A stretch of DNA of 32,840 nt. It comes from Candidatus Acidiferrales bacterium. GTDB taxonomy: Bacteria; Acidobacteriota; Terriglobia; Acidiferrales; UBA7541. Of the stretch, positions 6,336-14,895 are shown piece by piece; the stretch's first letter is position 1, and each line of letters begins with the position of its first letter. Both the position numbers and the translations under genes were made by a program. Location of the stretch: NCBI GenBank assembly GCA_035934015.1, contig DASYYH010000018.1, forward strand, positions 1-32,840, given 5' to 3'. Below the pieces are notes generated by a model. The model saw only the letters and a list, made by a program, of their open reading frames with translations. It was not told the origin of the DNA and did not search any database.

Positions 6336-7310
6336 ATGAACCGAAAGCTTTTTTTGTGTGCCGCGCTTCTTGTCTTTTGCCTCGCAGCTTTTTACGCCTC
6401 AACGCATGCCGGGTCACCGCAGGCGGATGCCTCCGCGCGCGCGATGAATCAACCCGTGAAGCCGTTCCACATCATCGGGAATATTTATTACGTGGGCGCA
6501 AGCGACGTCACCTCTTTCCTGATCGTCACGCCCGCCGGCGACATTCTGCTCGATGGAGGCTTCGTCGAAACGGCGCCGCAGATTGAAGCGAACATTCGCG
6601 CCCTTGGATTTCATCTCCGCGATGTGAAAATCCTGCTCAATAGTCACGCGCATTACGACCACGCCGGCGGGTTGTCTGACATACAGCGCGCCACCGGCGC
6701 GAAGTTCTATGCCAGCGCAGCCGACGCTCCCTCATTGGCAGCCGGCGGCCGCGGCGATTTTTACTTCGGCGACTCTCTGCCCTTTTCGCCGGTTAAGCCC
6801 TCTCGTTTGCTCAGCGACGGAGACACGGTTCGCATCGGCGGCACAGTGATGACCGCTCGCGTTACGCCCGGTCACACCAAAGGCTGCACCACTTGGACCA
6901 CCACGACAGAGGAAAATGACAAGCCGCTGCATGTCGTCTTTGTCTGCAGCACATCGGTCCTCGACGGCTATCATCTCGTCAAAAACGCCGCATATCCCCA
7001 TATCGCCACCGACTACGAAAAAACGTTTCGCATTCTGCGCTCTTTGCCTTGCGACGTTTTCCTGGGCTCGCACGGCTCGTTCTTCGCTCTCACCGCCAAG
7101 CGCGCCGCCATGCTTCGCGGCGTAAAACCGAATCCGTTCATCGATCCCGCGGGCTATCGTTCGTATCTCGATCGCAGCGAAGCGGCGTTTCGCGAAGATT
7201 TGCGCCGCCAGTTGCAGCAGCAGAAGAACTCAAATGCCACAGGCGCAGCACAGCACGGAATTCGCCCGCTCGCGGAGACGGAGTTAAGCCGTTACAGCTT
7301 CCCTCGCTGA
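6336..7310 (+). CDS. Subclass B3-type metallo-beta-lactamase fold hydrolase
   Basis: A secreted 324-aa protein. Residues 1-25 are a signal peptide (hydrophobic ALLVFCLAAFYAS). The zinc motif HAHYDHAGG gives H104, H106, D108 and H109; H180 lies in TPGHTKGCTTWT and H246 in GSHGSFF. This is the full ligand set and spacing of subclass B3 beta-lactamases (L1, FEZ, AIM types), with H rather than Q at the first position. B3 enzymes hydrolyse penicillins, cephalosporins and carbapenems in the periplasm and are common as chromosomal genes in environmental bacteria. Activity on a given drug cannot be read from the sequence. A good Shine-Dalgarno (GGAAGGGAC) precedes the ATG, and the gene probably shares a transcript with the SDR gene. 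Confidence 0.88.
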   Translation: MNRKLFLCAALLVFCLAAFYASTHAGSPQADASARAMNQPVKPFHIIGNIYYVGASDVTSFLIVTPAGDILLDGGFVETAPQIEANIRALGFHLRDVKILLNSHAHYDHAGGLSDIQRATGAKFYASAADAPSLAAGGRGDFYFGDSLPFSPVKPSRLLSDGDTVRIGGTVMTARVTPGHTKGCTTWTTTTEENDKPLHVVFVCSTSVLDGYHLVKNAAYPHIATDYEKTFRILRSLPCDVFLGSHGSFFALTAKRAAMLRGVKPNPFIDPAGYRSYLDRSEAAFREDLRRQLQQQKNSNATGAAQHGIRPLAETELSRYSFPR

Positions 7311-7403
7311 AAGTAAACGCAAATCGCGATTCAAACTTTTCTCCAAGCAGCGGGCGACAATTCGTGGATGCGCGCTGCGAGCAATGATAGAATCGTTTTC
7401 TGT

Positions 7404-7478
7404 TCCCCGGTAGCTCAATGGTAGAGCATTCGGCTGTTAACCGAAGGGTTGCAAGTTCGAATCTTGCCCGGGGAGCCA
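7404..7478 (+). tRNA. tRNA-Asn (GUU)
   Basis: A full cloverleaf is visible. The acceptor stem is TCCCCGG/CCGGGGA, the D-arm GCTCAATGGTAGAGC, the anticodon arm TCGGC-TGTTAAC-CGA with anticodon GTT at 7436-7438, and the T-arm carries GTTCGAATC. The discriminator base is G, and CCA is encoded (7476-7478). The gene is a singleton, without neighbouring tRNAs. Confidence 0.95.
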
Positions 7479-7978
7479 TTCTCCTCCACCATCCTTCGGA
7501 GGAGTTCCAAACGCCGCGCCCAACATAAAACAGATTCCGCCACGATTGTGTTCTTGCGCCGCAAACTCGAGCGGCGCAGCGATAAGCAAATTTTTAGGTG
7601 TGAGACCCGAAAGCAAGAAAAACCTGCGAACGTGCCCTTTCCGGCAAAATGAGCTTGCATTTTCAATCACCGCTGTTGTGAAATGCAGCGTTGCGAATCT
7701 CGATTAGCCATAATTTGCTTTGAGTCCGCAGGCAAGTCGGAGGCTCCGGCGGTTGGTAAGTACGTCATTCTCTCGGCCATGTCTATAAAGTCTCCATCTC
7801 GAGTCGTCAGTAGCAAATCTCCTTGCGCGGGCTACACGAGCGGCGCAGACGTGTGCGATCGGCACGCAATCAGAAAGATAGATCCGGCGAGAGCGATGCT
7901 TTTGGCCGAAGTAAGAGCGCTTATAGCGAACCAGAAACCAGATTTCTAGAATGAATTCTTGGAAAGAGAGGCCCTGCC
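7479..7978. other. Gene-free stretch after tRNA-Asn, with two hairpins
   Basis: No convincing coding sequence is seen here; the short open frames on both strands lack ribosome-binding sites and family signatures. Two hairpins are visible. CTCCTCC/GGAGGAG (7481-7504) directly follows the tRNA, and TGCGCCGC/GCGGCGCA (7555-7578) is followed by a short T-run a few bases later, which may end the tRNA transcript. No integrase gene or repeated tRNA 3' end was noticed, so there is no sign of an integrated element. Confidence 0.4.
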
Positions 7979-10900
7979 ATGTTGAAAGCACGATGCATCT
8001 TGCTGTTTTCCTGTGTGTCCCTGGCTTTTCTGACGGCATTTGCCGCGCCGATTCCACCGGATCACCTGACCAGCGCCTTGAGCTGGCGCAGCGTAGGTCC
8101 CTACACCGGCGGGCGCATTACCACCGTAGCCGGCATCGCCGCTGAGCCCAACGTTTTTTACATGGGCACTGCGGGCGGCGGCGTCTGGCAGACCGAAGAT
8201 TACGGTCACAGCTGGAAGAACATTTCCGACAAGGACTTTAAGAACGGCGATATCGGCGCCATGGCAATTGCGCCTTCCAATTCGCAGATGATCTATGTGG
8301 GCACGGGCGACTCCGCTCCGCGAAATACGGTCCTCACCGGAGAGGGAATGTATAAGTCCACCAATGGTGGAAAGACCTGGACGTTCATTGGGCTGGGCGA
8401 AACCCACATCATCAGCTGGATCCTTGTAGATCCGAAGAATCCTGACGTGGTGTACGTGGCGGCGCTCGGCCATTTGTTTGGCTCCAATGCCGAACGCGGC
8501 GTATTCAAGACCACCGACGGCGGCCAGACCTGGCAGAAAATCCTGTTCGTTGACGATCAGACTGGTGCGACCTGCTTGGCAATGGATCCCTCCAATCCAA
8601 GCGTCGTGTATGCCGGAATGTGGCAGATGTCCCGGAGCCACTGGACATTTTCGAGCGGTGGGCCAGGCAGCGGGATCTACAAGACGACCGACGGCGGGGC
8701 AAACTGGACCAACATCACGCACAGTGCGGGGCTGCCAACTGGCATCTTCGGAAAAGTGGGTATCGCGGTCGCGCCAGGCAATCCCAATGTCGTGTACGCG
8801 CTGATTCAAGCGGATTACAAGGGTCAGGCGGGCGGTTTATTCCGATCCGACGATGCCGGTCAGAACTGGACGCTCATCAACAACAGCATGGACATCACGC
8901 AACGCGCTTTCTATTACATGAACGTGTATGTGGATCCCAAAGATCCCAATACCATCTACCTGCCCAACGTCGGAGTCTATGTATCTCACGACGAAGGCAA
9001 GACGCTGACCGCGCTGCATCCGCCGCATGGCGACAACCATGTGTTTTGGATCAATCCAGACAACAACCAAATCTTCATCGAAGGCAACGACGGCGGCGCG
9101 ACGGTAACGCAAAATGGCGGCAAAGCCTGGAGCTCCGAGGACAATCAGCCGACTGGGCAGTTCTATCATGCCAATCTCGATGACGAATTCCCGTTCCATA
9201 TTTACGGCGCGCAACAGGATCGGAGTTCCGTGGAAGGACCAAGCGCCGTCTCCGGCGGGGCTATTCCGCCGGTTTGGACAAACGTACAAGGCGGGGAGAT
9301 GAGCTGGGTGGTGCCGACGCCAGGCCAGCCCTGGATCACCTATGGCAGCGGATATTACAGCATGGAGTGGAAGGAGAATAGCAGGACAGGTTTGGCCACC
9401 AATGTGAGCCCTTGGCCGGAGTACAAGTTCGGCCTGGCGGGAACCGAAATTAAATATCGCTACGGCTGGAACCATCATCCGGTAGTGTTTGCGCCCGGCA
9501 ACCCGAAGGAACTGTTGATGGGTGCGAACGTGCTGTTCGAGTCCGTGGATGAAGGCGTCAACTGGAAAGCCATCAGCCCGGACCTCACGCGCGACGACAA
9601 GAGCAAGCAGGGGCGGCCAGGCGGGCCGATCAGCGCGGACGTGACCGGCGAGGAGATGTTCGACACAATATCTTCCATTGCCTTTTCGCCACTCACGGAC
9701 AATGTCATCTGGACCGGTTCCGATGACGGTTTGGTGCATGTGACCACGGACGCGGGCGGCCACTGGAGTCAGGTGCGCCCGCCAGCGCTTCCGGCCTGGT
9801 CCACGATCACTTGCATCGAGCCTTCACACACGAACGCCGGCGCCGCCTATGTTTCCGCGAGTCGGTATGACTGGGATGACTTTCACCCGTATGTTTACAA
9901 GACGACCGACTACGGCAAGCATTGGACGGAGATCACCACGGGGCTTGCTGAAGGCGAGTACGTCGAGAGCGTGCGACAGGATCCGAACGAGCCCAATCTG
10001 CTGTTCGCGGGTACCAGCGCGACGGTTTACTTTAGTTTGGACGGAGGCCAGCAATGGCAGCCGTTGGCTCTTAACCTGCCGGCGGTACGCGTGAGTGATG
10101 TGGAGATTCAGCCCAAGCAGCATGCAGTCGTGCTTGCTACATTCGGACGTGGTTTCTGGGTGTTGGACAATCTGCAATTCCTCGAGCAGTTGGGAAGCGC
10201 ACAGGTAACCGGCGATTCACCCTACGTATTCAAGCCGCAGCAGGCCTGGCTGCTCACGCGCGGCGGAGGCGGATTTGGCCCGCGGGGAGCAGGAGGCGAA
10301 AACTTGGCGCCCGGAGCCACTGTATTTTTCCACCTGCCGGCGGACTACAACGGCAGCACTCCCGCGAAGCTGAGCTTTACCACCGCAAACGGCGAACTGG
10401 TCCGCAGCTTCACGCTGCACCTGAAAACGAAAGCCAAACCGAACCCGCCTTCGGAAAATCCCGCAGTGCAGCGAAAGGCTCAGGAAGAAAAGGCGACGGC
10501 GGTCGAGCCCGGCATGAACCATTTCCAGTGGGACCTAAGGTACCCCGATGCGGTGGACGTAAAGGGCATCTTCAATTCATTTTTTGCGGCCGCACCGCCC
10601 GTGGGACCGGAAGTGTTGCCGGGCAGCTACTACGTGACGCTGACGTATGGCGATACCTCGCAGAAGCAGCCATTCGTGGTCAAACTGAGTCCACAGTTGC
10701 AAACCACGCAGGCCGAACTGCGCCAGCGTTTCGATTTGCTCATGCGGATTCACGACGCGCTGAACCGGCTCGATACCAGCCTGAACCAGGCCATCGACGC
10801 GCGCGACGCGCTCGAGAAAACTATGGCCGACAAGAGCGCCTCCGCCGATCAGGCGCAACCGGCGCTGGATAGCCTGAACCGCGACATCGACAATCTGGTG

Positions 10901-11113
10901 GATCTCAAAATCCAGTCGGGCGAAGGCGCGCTGGTCTATCCGCCTCGATTGCGCGCCTGGTTGAGCGCCATTTCAGGCCAGGTGAGCATGGCGCTCGTGC
11001 CGCCCACGCCTGCGATGGTCAAGGTGGCGGACGGATACGTCAATGATGCGGGCGCGGGCGTTTCGCGTCTGCAATCCGACGTTGCCGCTGCAAACAAAGT
11101 GCTGAATCACTGA
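7979..11113 (+). CDS. Secreted VPS10/sortilin-like Asp-box (BNR) protein
   Basis: A 1044-residue exported protein. Residues 1-22 are a signal peptide, followed by a large multi-bladed beta-propeller. At least ten Asp-box motifs of the form S/T-x-D-x-G-x-x-W are visible, among them TEDYGHSW, STNGGKTW, TTDGGQTW, TTDGGANW, SDDAGQNW, SVDEGVNW, TTDYGKHW and SLDGGQQW. The last ~300 residues, after GRGFWVLDNL, form a separate C-terminal region with a beta-rich part and a helical segment near the end. Such proteins are abundant in acidobacteria, annotated as sortilin-like, sialidase-like or glycosyl-hydrolase-like, but no sialidase catalytic residues can be assigned. A binding or scaffold role outside the cytoplasm is the safest reading. 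GAGAGG precedes the ATG at 7 nt. It is monocistronic. Confidence 0.88.
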   Translation: MLKARCILLFSCVSLAFLTAFAAPIPPDHLTSALSWRSVGPYTGGRITTVAGIAAEPNVFYMGTAGGGVWQTEDYGHSWKNISDKDFKNGDIGAMAIAPSNSQMIYVGTGDSAPRNTVLTGEGMYKSTNGGKTWTFIGLGETHIISWILVDPKNPDVVYVAALGHLFGSNAERGVFKTTDGGQTWQKILFVDDQTGATCLAMDPSNPSVVYAGMWQMSRSHWTFSSGGPGSGIYKTTDGGANWTNITHSAGLPTGIFGKVGIAVAPGNPNVVYALIQADYKGQAGGLFRSDDAGQNWTLINNSMDITQRAFYYMNVYVDPKDPNTIYLPNVGVYVSHDEGKTLTALHPPHGDNHVFWINPDNNQIFIEGNDGGATVTQNGGKAWSSEDNQPTGQFYHANLDDEFPFHIYGAQQDRSSVEGPSAVSGGAIPPVWTNVQGGEMSWVVPTPGQPWITYGSGYYSMEWKENSRTGLATNVSPWPEYKFGLAGTEIKYRYGWNHHPVVFAPGNPKELLMGANVLFESVDEGVNWKAISPDLTRDDKSKQGRPGGPISADVTGEEMFDTISSIAFSPLTDNVIWTGSDDGLVHVTTDAGGHWSQVRPPALPAWSTITCIEPSHTNAGAAYVSASRYDWDDFHPYVYKTTDYGKHWTEITTGLAEGEYVESVRQDPNEPNLLFAGTSATVYFSLDGGQQWQPLALNLPAVRVSDVEIQPKQHAVVLATFGRGFWVLDNLQFLEQLGSAQVTGDSPYVFKPQQAWLLTRGGGGFGPRGAGGENLAPGATVFFHLPADYNGSTPAKLSFTTANGELVRSFTLHLKTKAKPNPPSENPAVQRKAQEEKATAVEPGMNHFQWDLRYPDAVDVKGIFNSFFAAAPPVGPEVLPGSYYVTLTYGDTSQKQPFVVKLSPQLQTTQAELRQRFDLLMRIHDALNRLDTSLNQAIDARDALEKTMADKSASADQAQPALDSLNRDIDNLVDLKIQSGEGALVYPPRLRAWLSAISGQVSMALVPPTPAMVKVADGYVNDAGAGVSRLQSDVAAANKVLNH

Positions 11114-11261
11114 GGTGTGGCCGACTGACTCGGCGTAAGAACTGCGAGTGATGTGAGCCGTCCCCGGCAGCGGAGCTTTTTCGCCAGGCTTGCAGTCGCA
11201 GGCAAGCTTGGCCGCCGGAGGCGGGCAATCCTCGTTGCCTGATGATGTAAAATGAAATCTT

Positions 11262-11513
11262 ATGACCAGGAAAACGATCTCCCAGGGCGCGGTCCATAGC
11301 GTACCGGCGGACTTACGAAAAGCTCTGATTTCTGACTCGGCAGCGCGGGCAAAATGGGAGGACATCACGCCGCTCGCGCGCAACGAGTGGATCTGTTGGG
11401 CTATCTCCGTCAAAAAACCGGAAACCAGAAGGCAGCACGTTGAGCGCGTTGTTTCGGAACTGAAAGAAGGAATGCGCCGGCCCTGTTGCTGGCCCGGATG
11501 TCCTCACCGCTGA
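11262..11513 (+). CDS. YdeI/OmpD-associated family protein
   Basis: An 83-aa protein. The core VPADLRKALISDSAARAKWE leads into ITPLARNEWICWAISVKKPE and then TRRQHVERVVSELKEG. This is the signature of the small YdeI/OmpD-associated domain, sometimes called bacteriocin-protection protein, found at the C-terminus of longer proteins and also as a free domain. The biochemical role is not established. The Cys- and Pro-rich tail (RRPCCWPGCPHR) looks unusual. The ribosome-binding site is weak. It is preceded by ~150 nt without features and followed by the YncE-like gene. Confidence 0.7.
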   Translation: MTRKTISQGAVHSVPADLRKALISDSAARAKWEDITPLARNEWICWAISVKKPETRRQHVERVVSELKEGMRRPCCWPGCPHR

Positions 11514-11605
11514 AATCAGGACATTAAATTTGCCGCCCCCCGGCGCAGTTTGCGTTGAAAATCGCGTGGCTACAAAATAGAACGATCTCAGTACGGAGGA
11601 TTGCG

Positions 11606-12619
11606 ATGCGGACGAATCTAGTCGCGATGTTTGCCTTGGCCACTTGGATGGCCGTGCCACAAACGGCTCCGCGGCCGCAGAAGCCCGCGTTGCGTAAGGT
11701 GGCGGAGTTTGATCTTCCCGGACCGTCCGGCAAGCGCTTCGACTATCTGACGATTGATCCGGACGATCACTATCTCCTTTCGGCCCATCTGGGCGCGGGT
11801 CAAACATACGTGATTGATTTGCGGACAAACAAAGTCGTCGCCACGGTGAAGGACACGCCCGGAGCCGAAGGCGTGGAATACGTGCCGGAACTGCGCAAGT
11901 TCTATACATCAAACGCCGGAGACAACACCATCGGCGTCGTGGATCTTCGTACGATGAAAGTGATCAAGAAGCTGCCCACGGAACGCAAACCTGATGGCAG
12001 CGCCTATGCCGCGCCATTCCACAAGTTGTACGTTTCAGACGAGCGCGGCCGCGCGGAAGCCGTCGTGGACGTTGGGAAAGACGAAATCGTGAAGACGCTT
12101 CGCTTCGATAGCGAAACGGGCATGCCGCAATATGATCCTGTGGCGCAAAAGGTGTACGTCAACCTGCAAGATCAAAACCTTTTTGCGGTCATCGATCCTG
12201 CCACGGATGAAGTGATTGGCCGCTATCCGGTTGGGCGCTGCAAAGGAAATCATGGAATGACTTTGGATCCGGATCATCACCGCGCTTTTCTTTCTTGCGA
12301 AGGAAACGATCTGATGACCGTCTTCGACCTCGAAAATCACAAGCCGATCGCTTACCTCCCCATGGCGGGCGGGCCGGACGTCATTAAATTCGATCCCGGT
12401 CTCCGCCGCATCTACGTCGCCTGTTACAGCGGCGCGATTTCCATCTTCCACGAGGATGACCCGAATCATTACACCAAGATCGAAGATTTCAAGGTGCAGC
12501 ACGCGGTGCATAGCCTCGCCGTGGACCCGGAGACCCATCGTGTGTACACGCCGGAGCAGGAAGAAAATGGCAAACCGGTCGCTCGCATGATTGTCTATGC
12601 GGCCGTGACCGGACCCTGA
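11606..12619 (+). CDS. YncE-like secreted beta-propeller protein
   Basis: A 337-aa product from ATG 11606, which follows ACGGAGGA at about 5 nt; an in-frame upstream ATG at 11555 has no such signal. The N-terminus MRTNLVAMFALATWMAVPQT is a signal peptide. The mature part is a repeat of blades with the pattern [hydrophobic]-DxxTxxV: YVIDLRTNKVVATV, IGVVDLRTMKVIKKL, FAVIDPATDEVIGRYPV and MTVFDLENHKPIAYL. These are YVTN/YncE-type seven-bladed propellers. Related proteins bind DNA or metal complexes in some species; here only a periplasmic binding role can be inferred. No partner gene is adjacent. Confidence 0.85.
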   Translation: MRTNLVAMFALATWMAVPQTAPRPQKPALRKVAEFDLPGPSGKRFDYLTIDPDDHYLLSAHLGAGQTYVIDLRTNKVVATVKDTPGAEGVEYVPELRKFYTSNAGDNTIGVVDLRTMKVIKKLPTERKPDGSAYAAPFHKLYVSDERGRAEAVVDVGKDEIVKTLRFDSETGMPQYDPVAQKVYVNLQDQNLFAVIDPATDEVIGRYPVGRCKGNHGMTLDPDHHRAFLSCEGNDLMTVFDLENHKPIAYLPMAGGPDVIKFDPGLRRIYVACYSGAISIFHEDDPNHYTKIEDFKVQHAVHSLAVDPETHRVYTPEQEENGKPVARMIVYAAVTGP

Positions 12620-12932
12620 GCTTATAGAACTTCAAGCAAACTCCAGAATCACCGCTTCCTCCATCCCGATCCGGAATCCTTCCTCCATGCGGGATGGCTT
12701 CCGCACCGTTTACCGGTTATTTCGTATACCGGAGCAAAAGTTTCAAAATCACCCCTGAAACCTCGCTTGAGAACGCATCTCCATTCCAGAAGCCATCTGT
12801 ATCTTACAGATTATAAATAAAATATGGATTTTCAAGCCGCGGCCCTCGAAATGCTTCCTCTACACTGACAGTTTTCCAAATGCGAATGGGGCGCGGCTGA
12901 ATTTAAGCCCTGTTCACAAAGGTATCCAAACC
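12620..12932. other. Intergenic region upstream of the pilin operon
   Basis: This stretch carries no gene. CCATCCCG (12661-12668) and CGGGATGG (12690-12697) form an 8-bp stem with a long loop and no T-run, a weak candidate terminator for the propeller gene. An AT-rich patch (TATAAATAAAATATGG, around 12813-12828) is the likeliest place for the pilin-operon promoter, but no convincing -35/-10 pair or sigma54 GG-N10-GC element was found. Confidence 0.4.
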
Positions 12933-13532
12933 GTGAAGAGTTTGACCAAAAACAGAACTACCCCTCGGGCCTTCCGGAGAGCTCAGCGCGGGTTCAGCCT
13001 CGTCGAAGTCACTATCGGATTGACGGTTCTGATTGCCCTCGCCGCCATCGCTACTCCCACGATTCTTCAAGGTTGGAACTCTTATCGGCTCACCTCCGCG
13101 GCCGATAGCATCGCGGGAATGCTGGATCGCGCGCGATTTGAAGCCATTCACGGCAATACGCGTTTGTCTTGCATCGCCGTACAGACGGCTAACGGTTGGG
13201 TCATCGGCATCGATGAAAACGGAAATGGAGTCATCGATCCCAATGAACCGCAAGTAATTTTGCCGGGGCCTCCGGCATTGCTCGCCGCTGGAATTGCGCC
13301 GGGACCAGCGACTTTTGGTTATGCCACAGTAGCCGTGCCGCCTGCAAACACGGTCACATTCGACGCTCGGGGCACGATCTTTTTCGGAGCGAACCCCGTC
13401 GTGACAGCCTACTCGATTTACGTCGGCATTCCTAACCAGGGAACTTACGGCTATCGCGCCGTCACGGTCACGCAAATGGGGCAAACGAAAGTGTGGTTCG
13501 CCTCTGCGGGCAGTGGCTGGGTCAATCAATAA
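12933..13532 (+). CDS. GspH/FimT-type minor pseudopilin
   Basis: A 199-aa protein starting at GTG 12933. A short basic leader ends at RAQRG, followed by FSLVEVTIGLTVLIALAAIA. The G/F junction, with E at +5, is a type IV prepilin peptidase (PilD) site, and the hydrophobic helix is the pilin stem. After it come TPTILQGWNSYRLTSAADSI and a Gly-rich beta domain typical of GspH/FimT (VTFDARGTIFF). Minor pilins of this kind prime assembly of type IV pili or type II secretion pseudopili in the inner membrane. It is the first gene of a four-gene minor-pilin operon; the next gene starts 12 nt downstream. Confidence 0.88.
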   Translation: MKSLTKNRTTPRAFRRAQRGFSLVEVTIGLTVLIALAAIATPTILQGWNSYRLTSAADSIAGMLDRARFEAIHGNTRLSCIAVQTANGWVIGIDENGNGVIDPNEPQVILPGPPALLAAGIAPGPATFGYATVAVPPANTVTFDARGTIFFGANPVVTAYSIYVGIPNQGTYGYRAVTVTQMGQTKVWFASAGSGWVNQ

Positions 13533-13543
13533 AAGGAAAAAAC

Positions 13544-14092
13544 GTGAAAAACTTTCCAAAAATTCGCGCGGCCAGTACTTCCCAACGCGGATTTACTCTC
13601 ATCGAGCTTGCCGTCGCGACCATCGTGCTTATGGTCGGAGTCGTCGCTGTCGTTCAGCTCGTGCCATTTGCCACGCAAACGAATCAAGCTAACCGCGTTG
13701 ACACGACAGCGGTCGTGATTGCCCAGCACTATCTCGACGAGATGACCGCCCAGCCGCTGGCGAACATTACGATAAATGATCCCGCTTGCGGGGCCATGTC
13801 TTTGGGTACTGGCGCGGCGGGAACGAGCGTCATGTATCCCTCGGCCGGTTATTTGACGATGTACAACGGCACCGCCACAGTGGACTTCACTCAAGCCGCG
13901 GCCGGCGGCTACAACTGCGCGTATTCCGACCCGAATAATCCCTCTGGCGGAACCTATAAACTCCGCTGGGGCGTTGTGGTGACACAAAACGCTGCGGGCC
14001 AGGTTGTTTCGAAGAGATATGTTGTAGGCGTCAAGCAAAGCGCCATGCAATTCCGTTTGCCTGTAGATCTCGATGCGACGGTGCAGCGATGA
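13544..14092 (+). CDS. PilV-type minor pilin
   Basis: From GTG 13544 (AAAGGA at 6 nt) the product is 182 aa. The leader ends QRG, followed by FTLIELAVATIVLMVGVVAV, again a PilD cleavage site with E at +5 and a hydrophobic stem. The remaining sequence has no motif beyond a conserved-looking end (KQSAMQFRLPVDL). PilV/GspI-class minor pilins form part of the tip complex with PilW and PilX. The ATG of the next gene overlaps its stop codon (ATGA), so translation is coupled. A longer in-frame ORF upstream overlaps the preceding gene and is not the likely start. Confidence 0.85.
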   Translation: MKNFPKIRAASTSQRGFTLIELAVATIVLMVGVVAVVQLVPFATQTNQANRVDTTAVVIAQHYLDEMTAQPLANITINDPACGAMSLGTGAAGTSVMYPSAGYLTMYNGTATVDFTQAAAGGYNCAYSDPNNPSGGTYKLRWGVVVTQNAAGQVVSKRYVVGVKQSAMQFRLPVDLDATVQR

Positions 14093-14880
14093 ATCAGAAA
14101 ACCACAAGTCAATCCGGATTCTCCCTTGTTGAACTGATGGTGGCGGCGGTCGTTTTCACTCTGCTCACCGGCGTGATGTTCTCTGTCCTCGTAGCCTCCC
14201 AGCAACGTTACAAGATCGAATCCGAGGTCCTGAATTCGTTCACTGGCGCCAACGTGGCCATGGATCAGATCACGCGTGACATTCATCAAACCGGATACCC
14301 GCCGGCCAATACCTATACGGCCGCGACTGCAGCCATCAGTCCCCAGCTCTTCGCTCTGCCCTTCGCCTGGGACCCCGGCTATCCGAATCTCCCCTCCTGC
14401 ACCATCGGCGGAACATGTGCTCCCACGCCGAGTGCGTATGACATCATCGTCGAAACCGTCCCCGACCCGACCGTGAGCACCACGGTGCAGTGGATTCGCT
14501 ATCAACTCCCGGCCGGAAGGCACACGCTGCTGCGTGCAGCTGTAAACAAGTTTGCGGGCGGGGATCCTGTCGTGCAAACTGCCGCCGCTCTCACGCCTTA
14601 TTTGAACGGTGTCATGAACAACGCGACGGCTCCAGAGATTGCTTCTATCCAGCAAAGCTATCCCAACATGTTTCCCGGCAATGCCGATGTGCCCATGTTC
14701 ACTTATTACTGCGACTCCGCGGCTGGGCCCATCCCTTGCACCGCCGCGAATACGGTCGTGAACATCCGCGAAGTGCAAATCAGTCTCATCGTTAAGTCGT
14801 CAGCCATCGATCCCAAAACCCTGCAACCCAGAATTGTGACCTTGACTGGCCAAGCCATGCGTCTCAATCCAAATCAGTAA
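14089..14880 (+). CDS. PilW-type minor pilin
   Basis: A 263-aa protein with leader MNQKTTSQSG and stem FSLVELMVAAVVFTLLTGVM, giving a type IV prepilin cleavage site (G/F, E at +5). The segment AMDQITRDIHQTGYPPANTY just after the stem is characteristic of PilW/GspJ-like proteins. Several Cys residues (SCTIGGTC; YYCDSAAGPIPC) may form disulfides in the periplasmic head. It is translationally coupled to the upstream PilV gene by a 4-nt overlap. Confidence 0.85.
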   Translation: MNQKTTSQSGFSLVELMVAAVVFTLLTGVMFSVLVASQQRYKIESEVLNSFTGANVAMDQITRDIHQTGYPPANTYTAATAAISPQLFALPFAWDPGYPNLPSCTIGGTCAPTPSAYDIIVETVPDPTVSTTVQWIRYQLPAGRHTLLRAAVNKFAGGDPVVQTAAALTPYLNGVMNNATAPEIASIQQSYPNMFPGNADVPMFTYYCDSAAGPIPCTAANTVVNIREVQISLIVKSSAIDPKTLQPRIVTLTGQAMRLNPNQ

Positions 14881-14895
14881 TTCGAGGAAACCACC

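Noticed and set aside
7404-7978. tRNA-Asn as an integration site for a mobile element
   Set aside because: No integrase gene and no repeated tRNA 3' end were noticed in the window.
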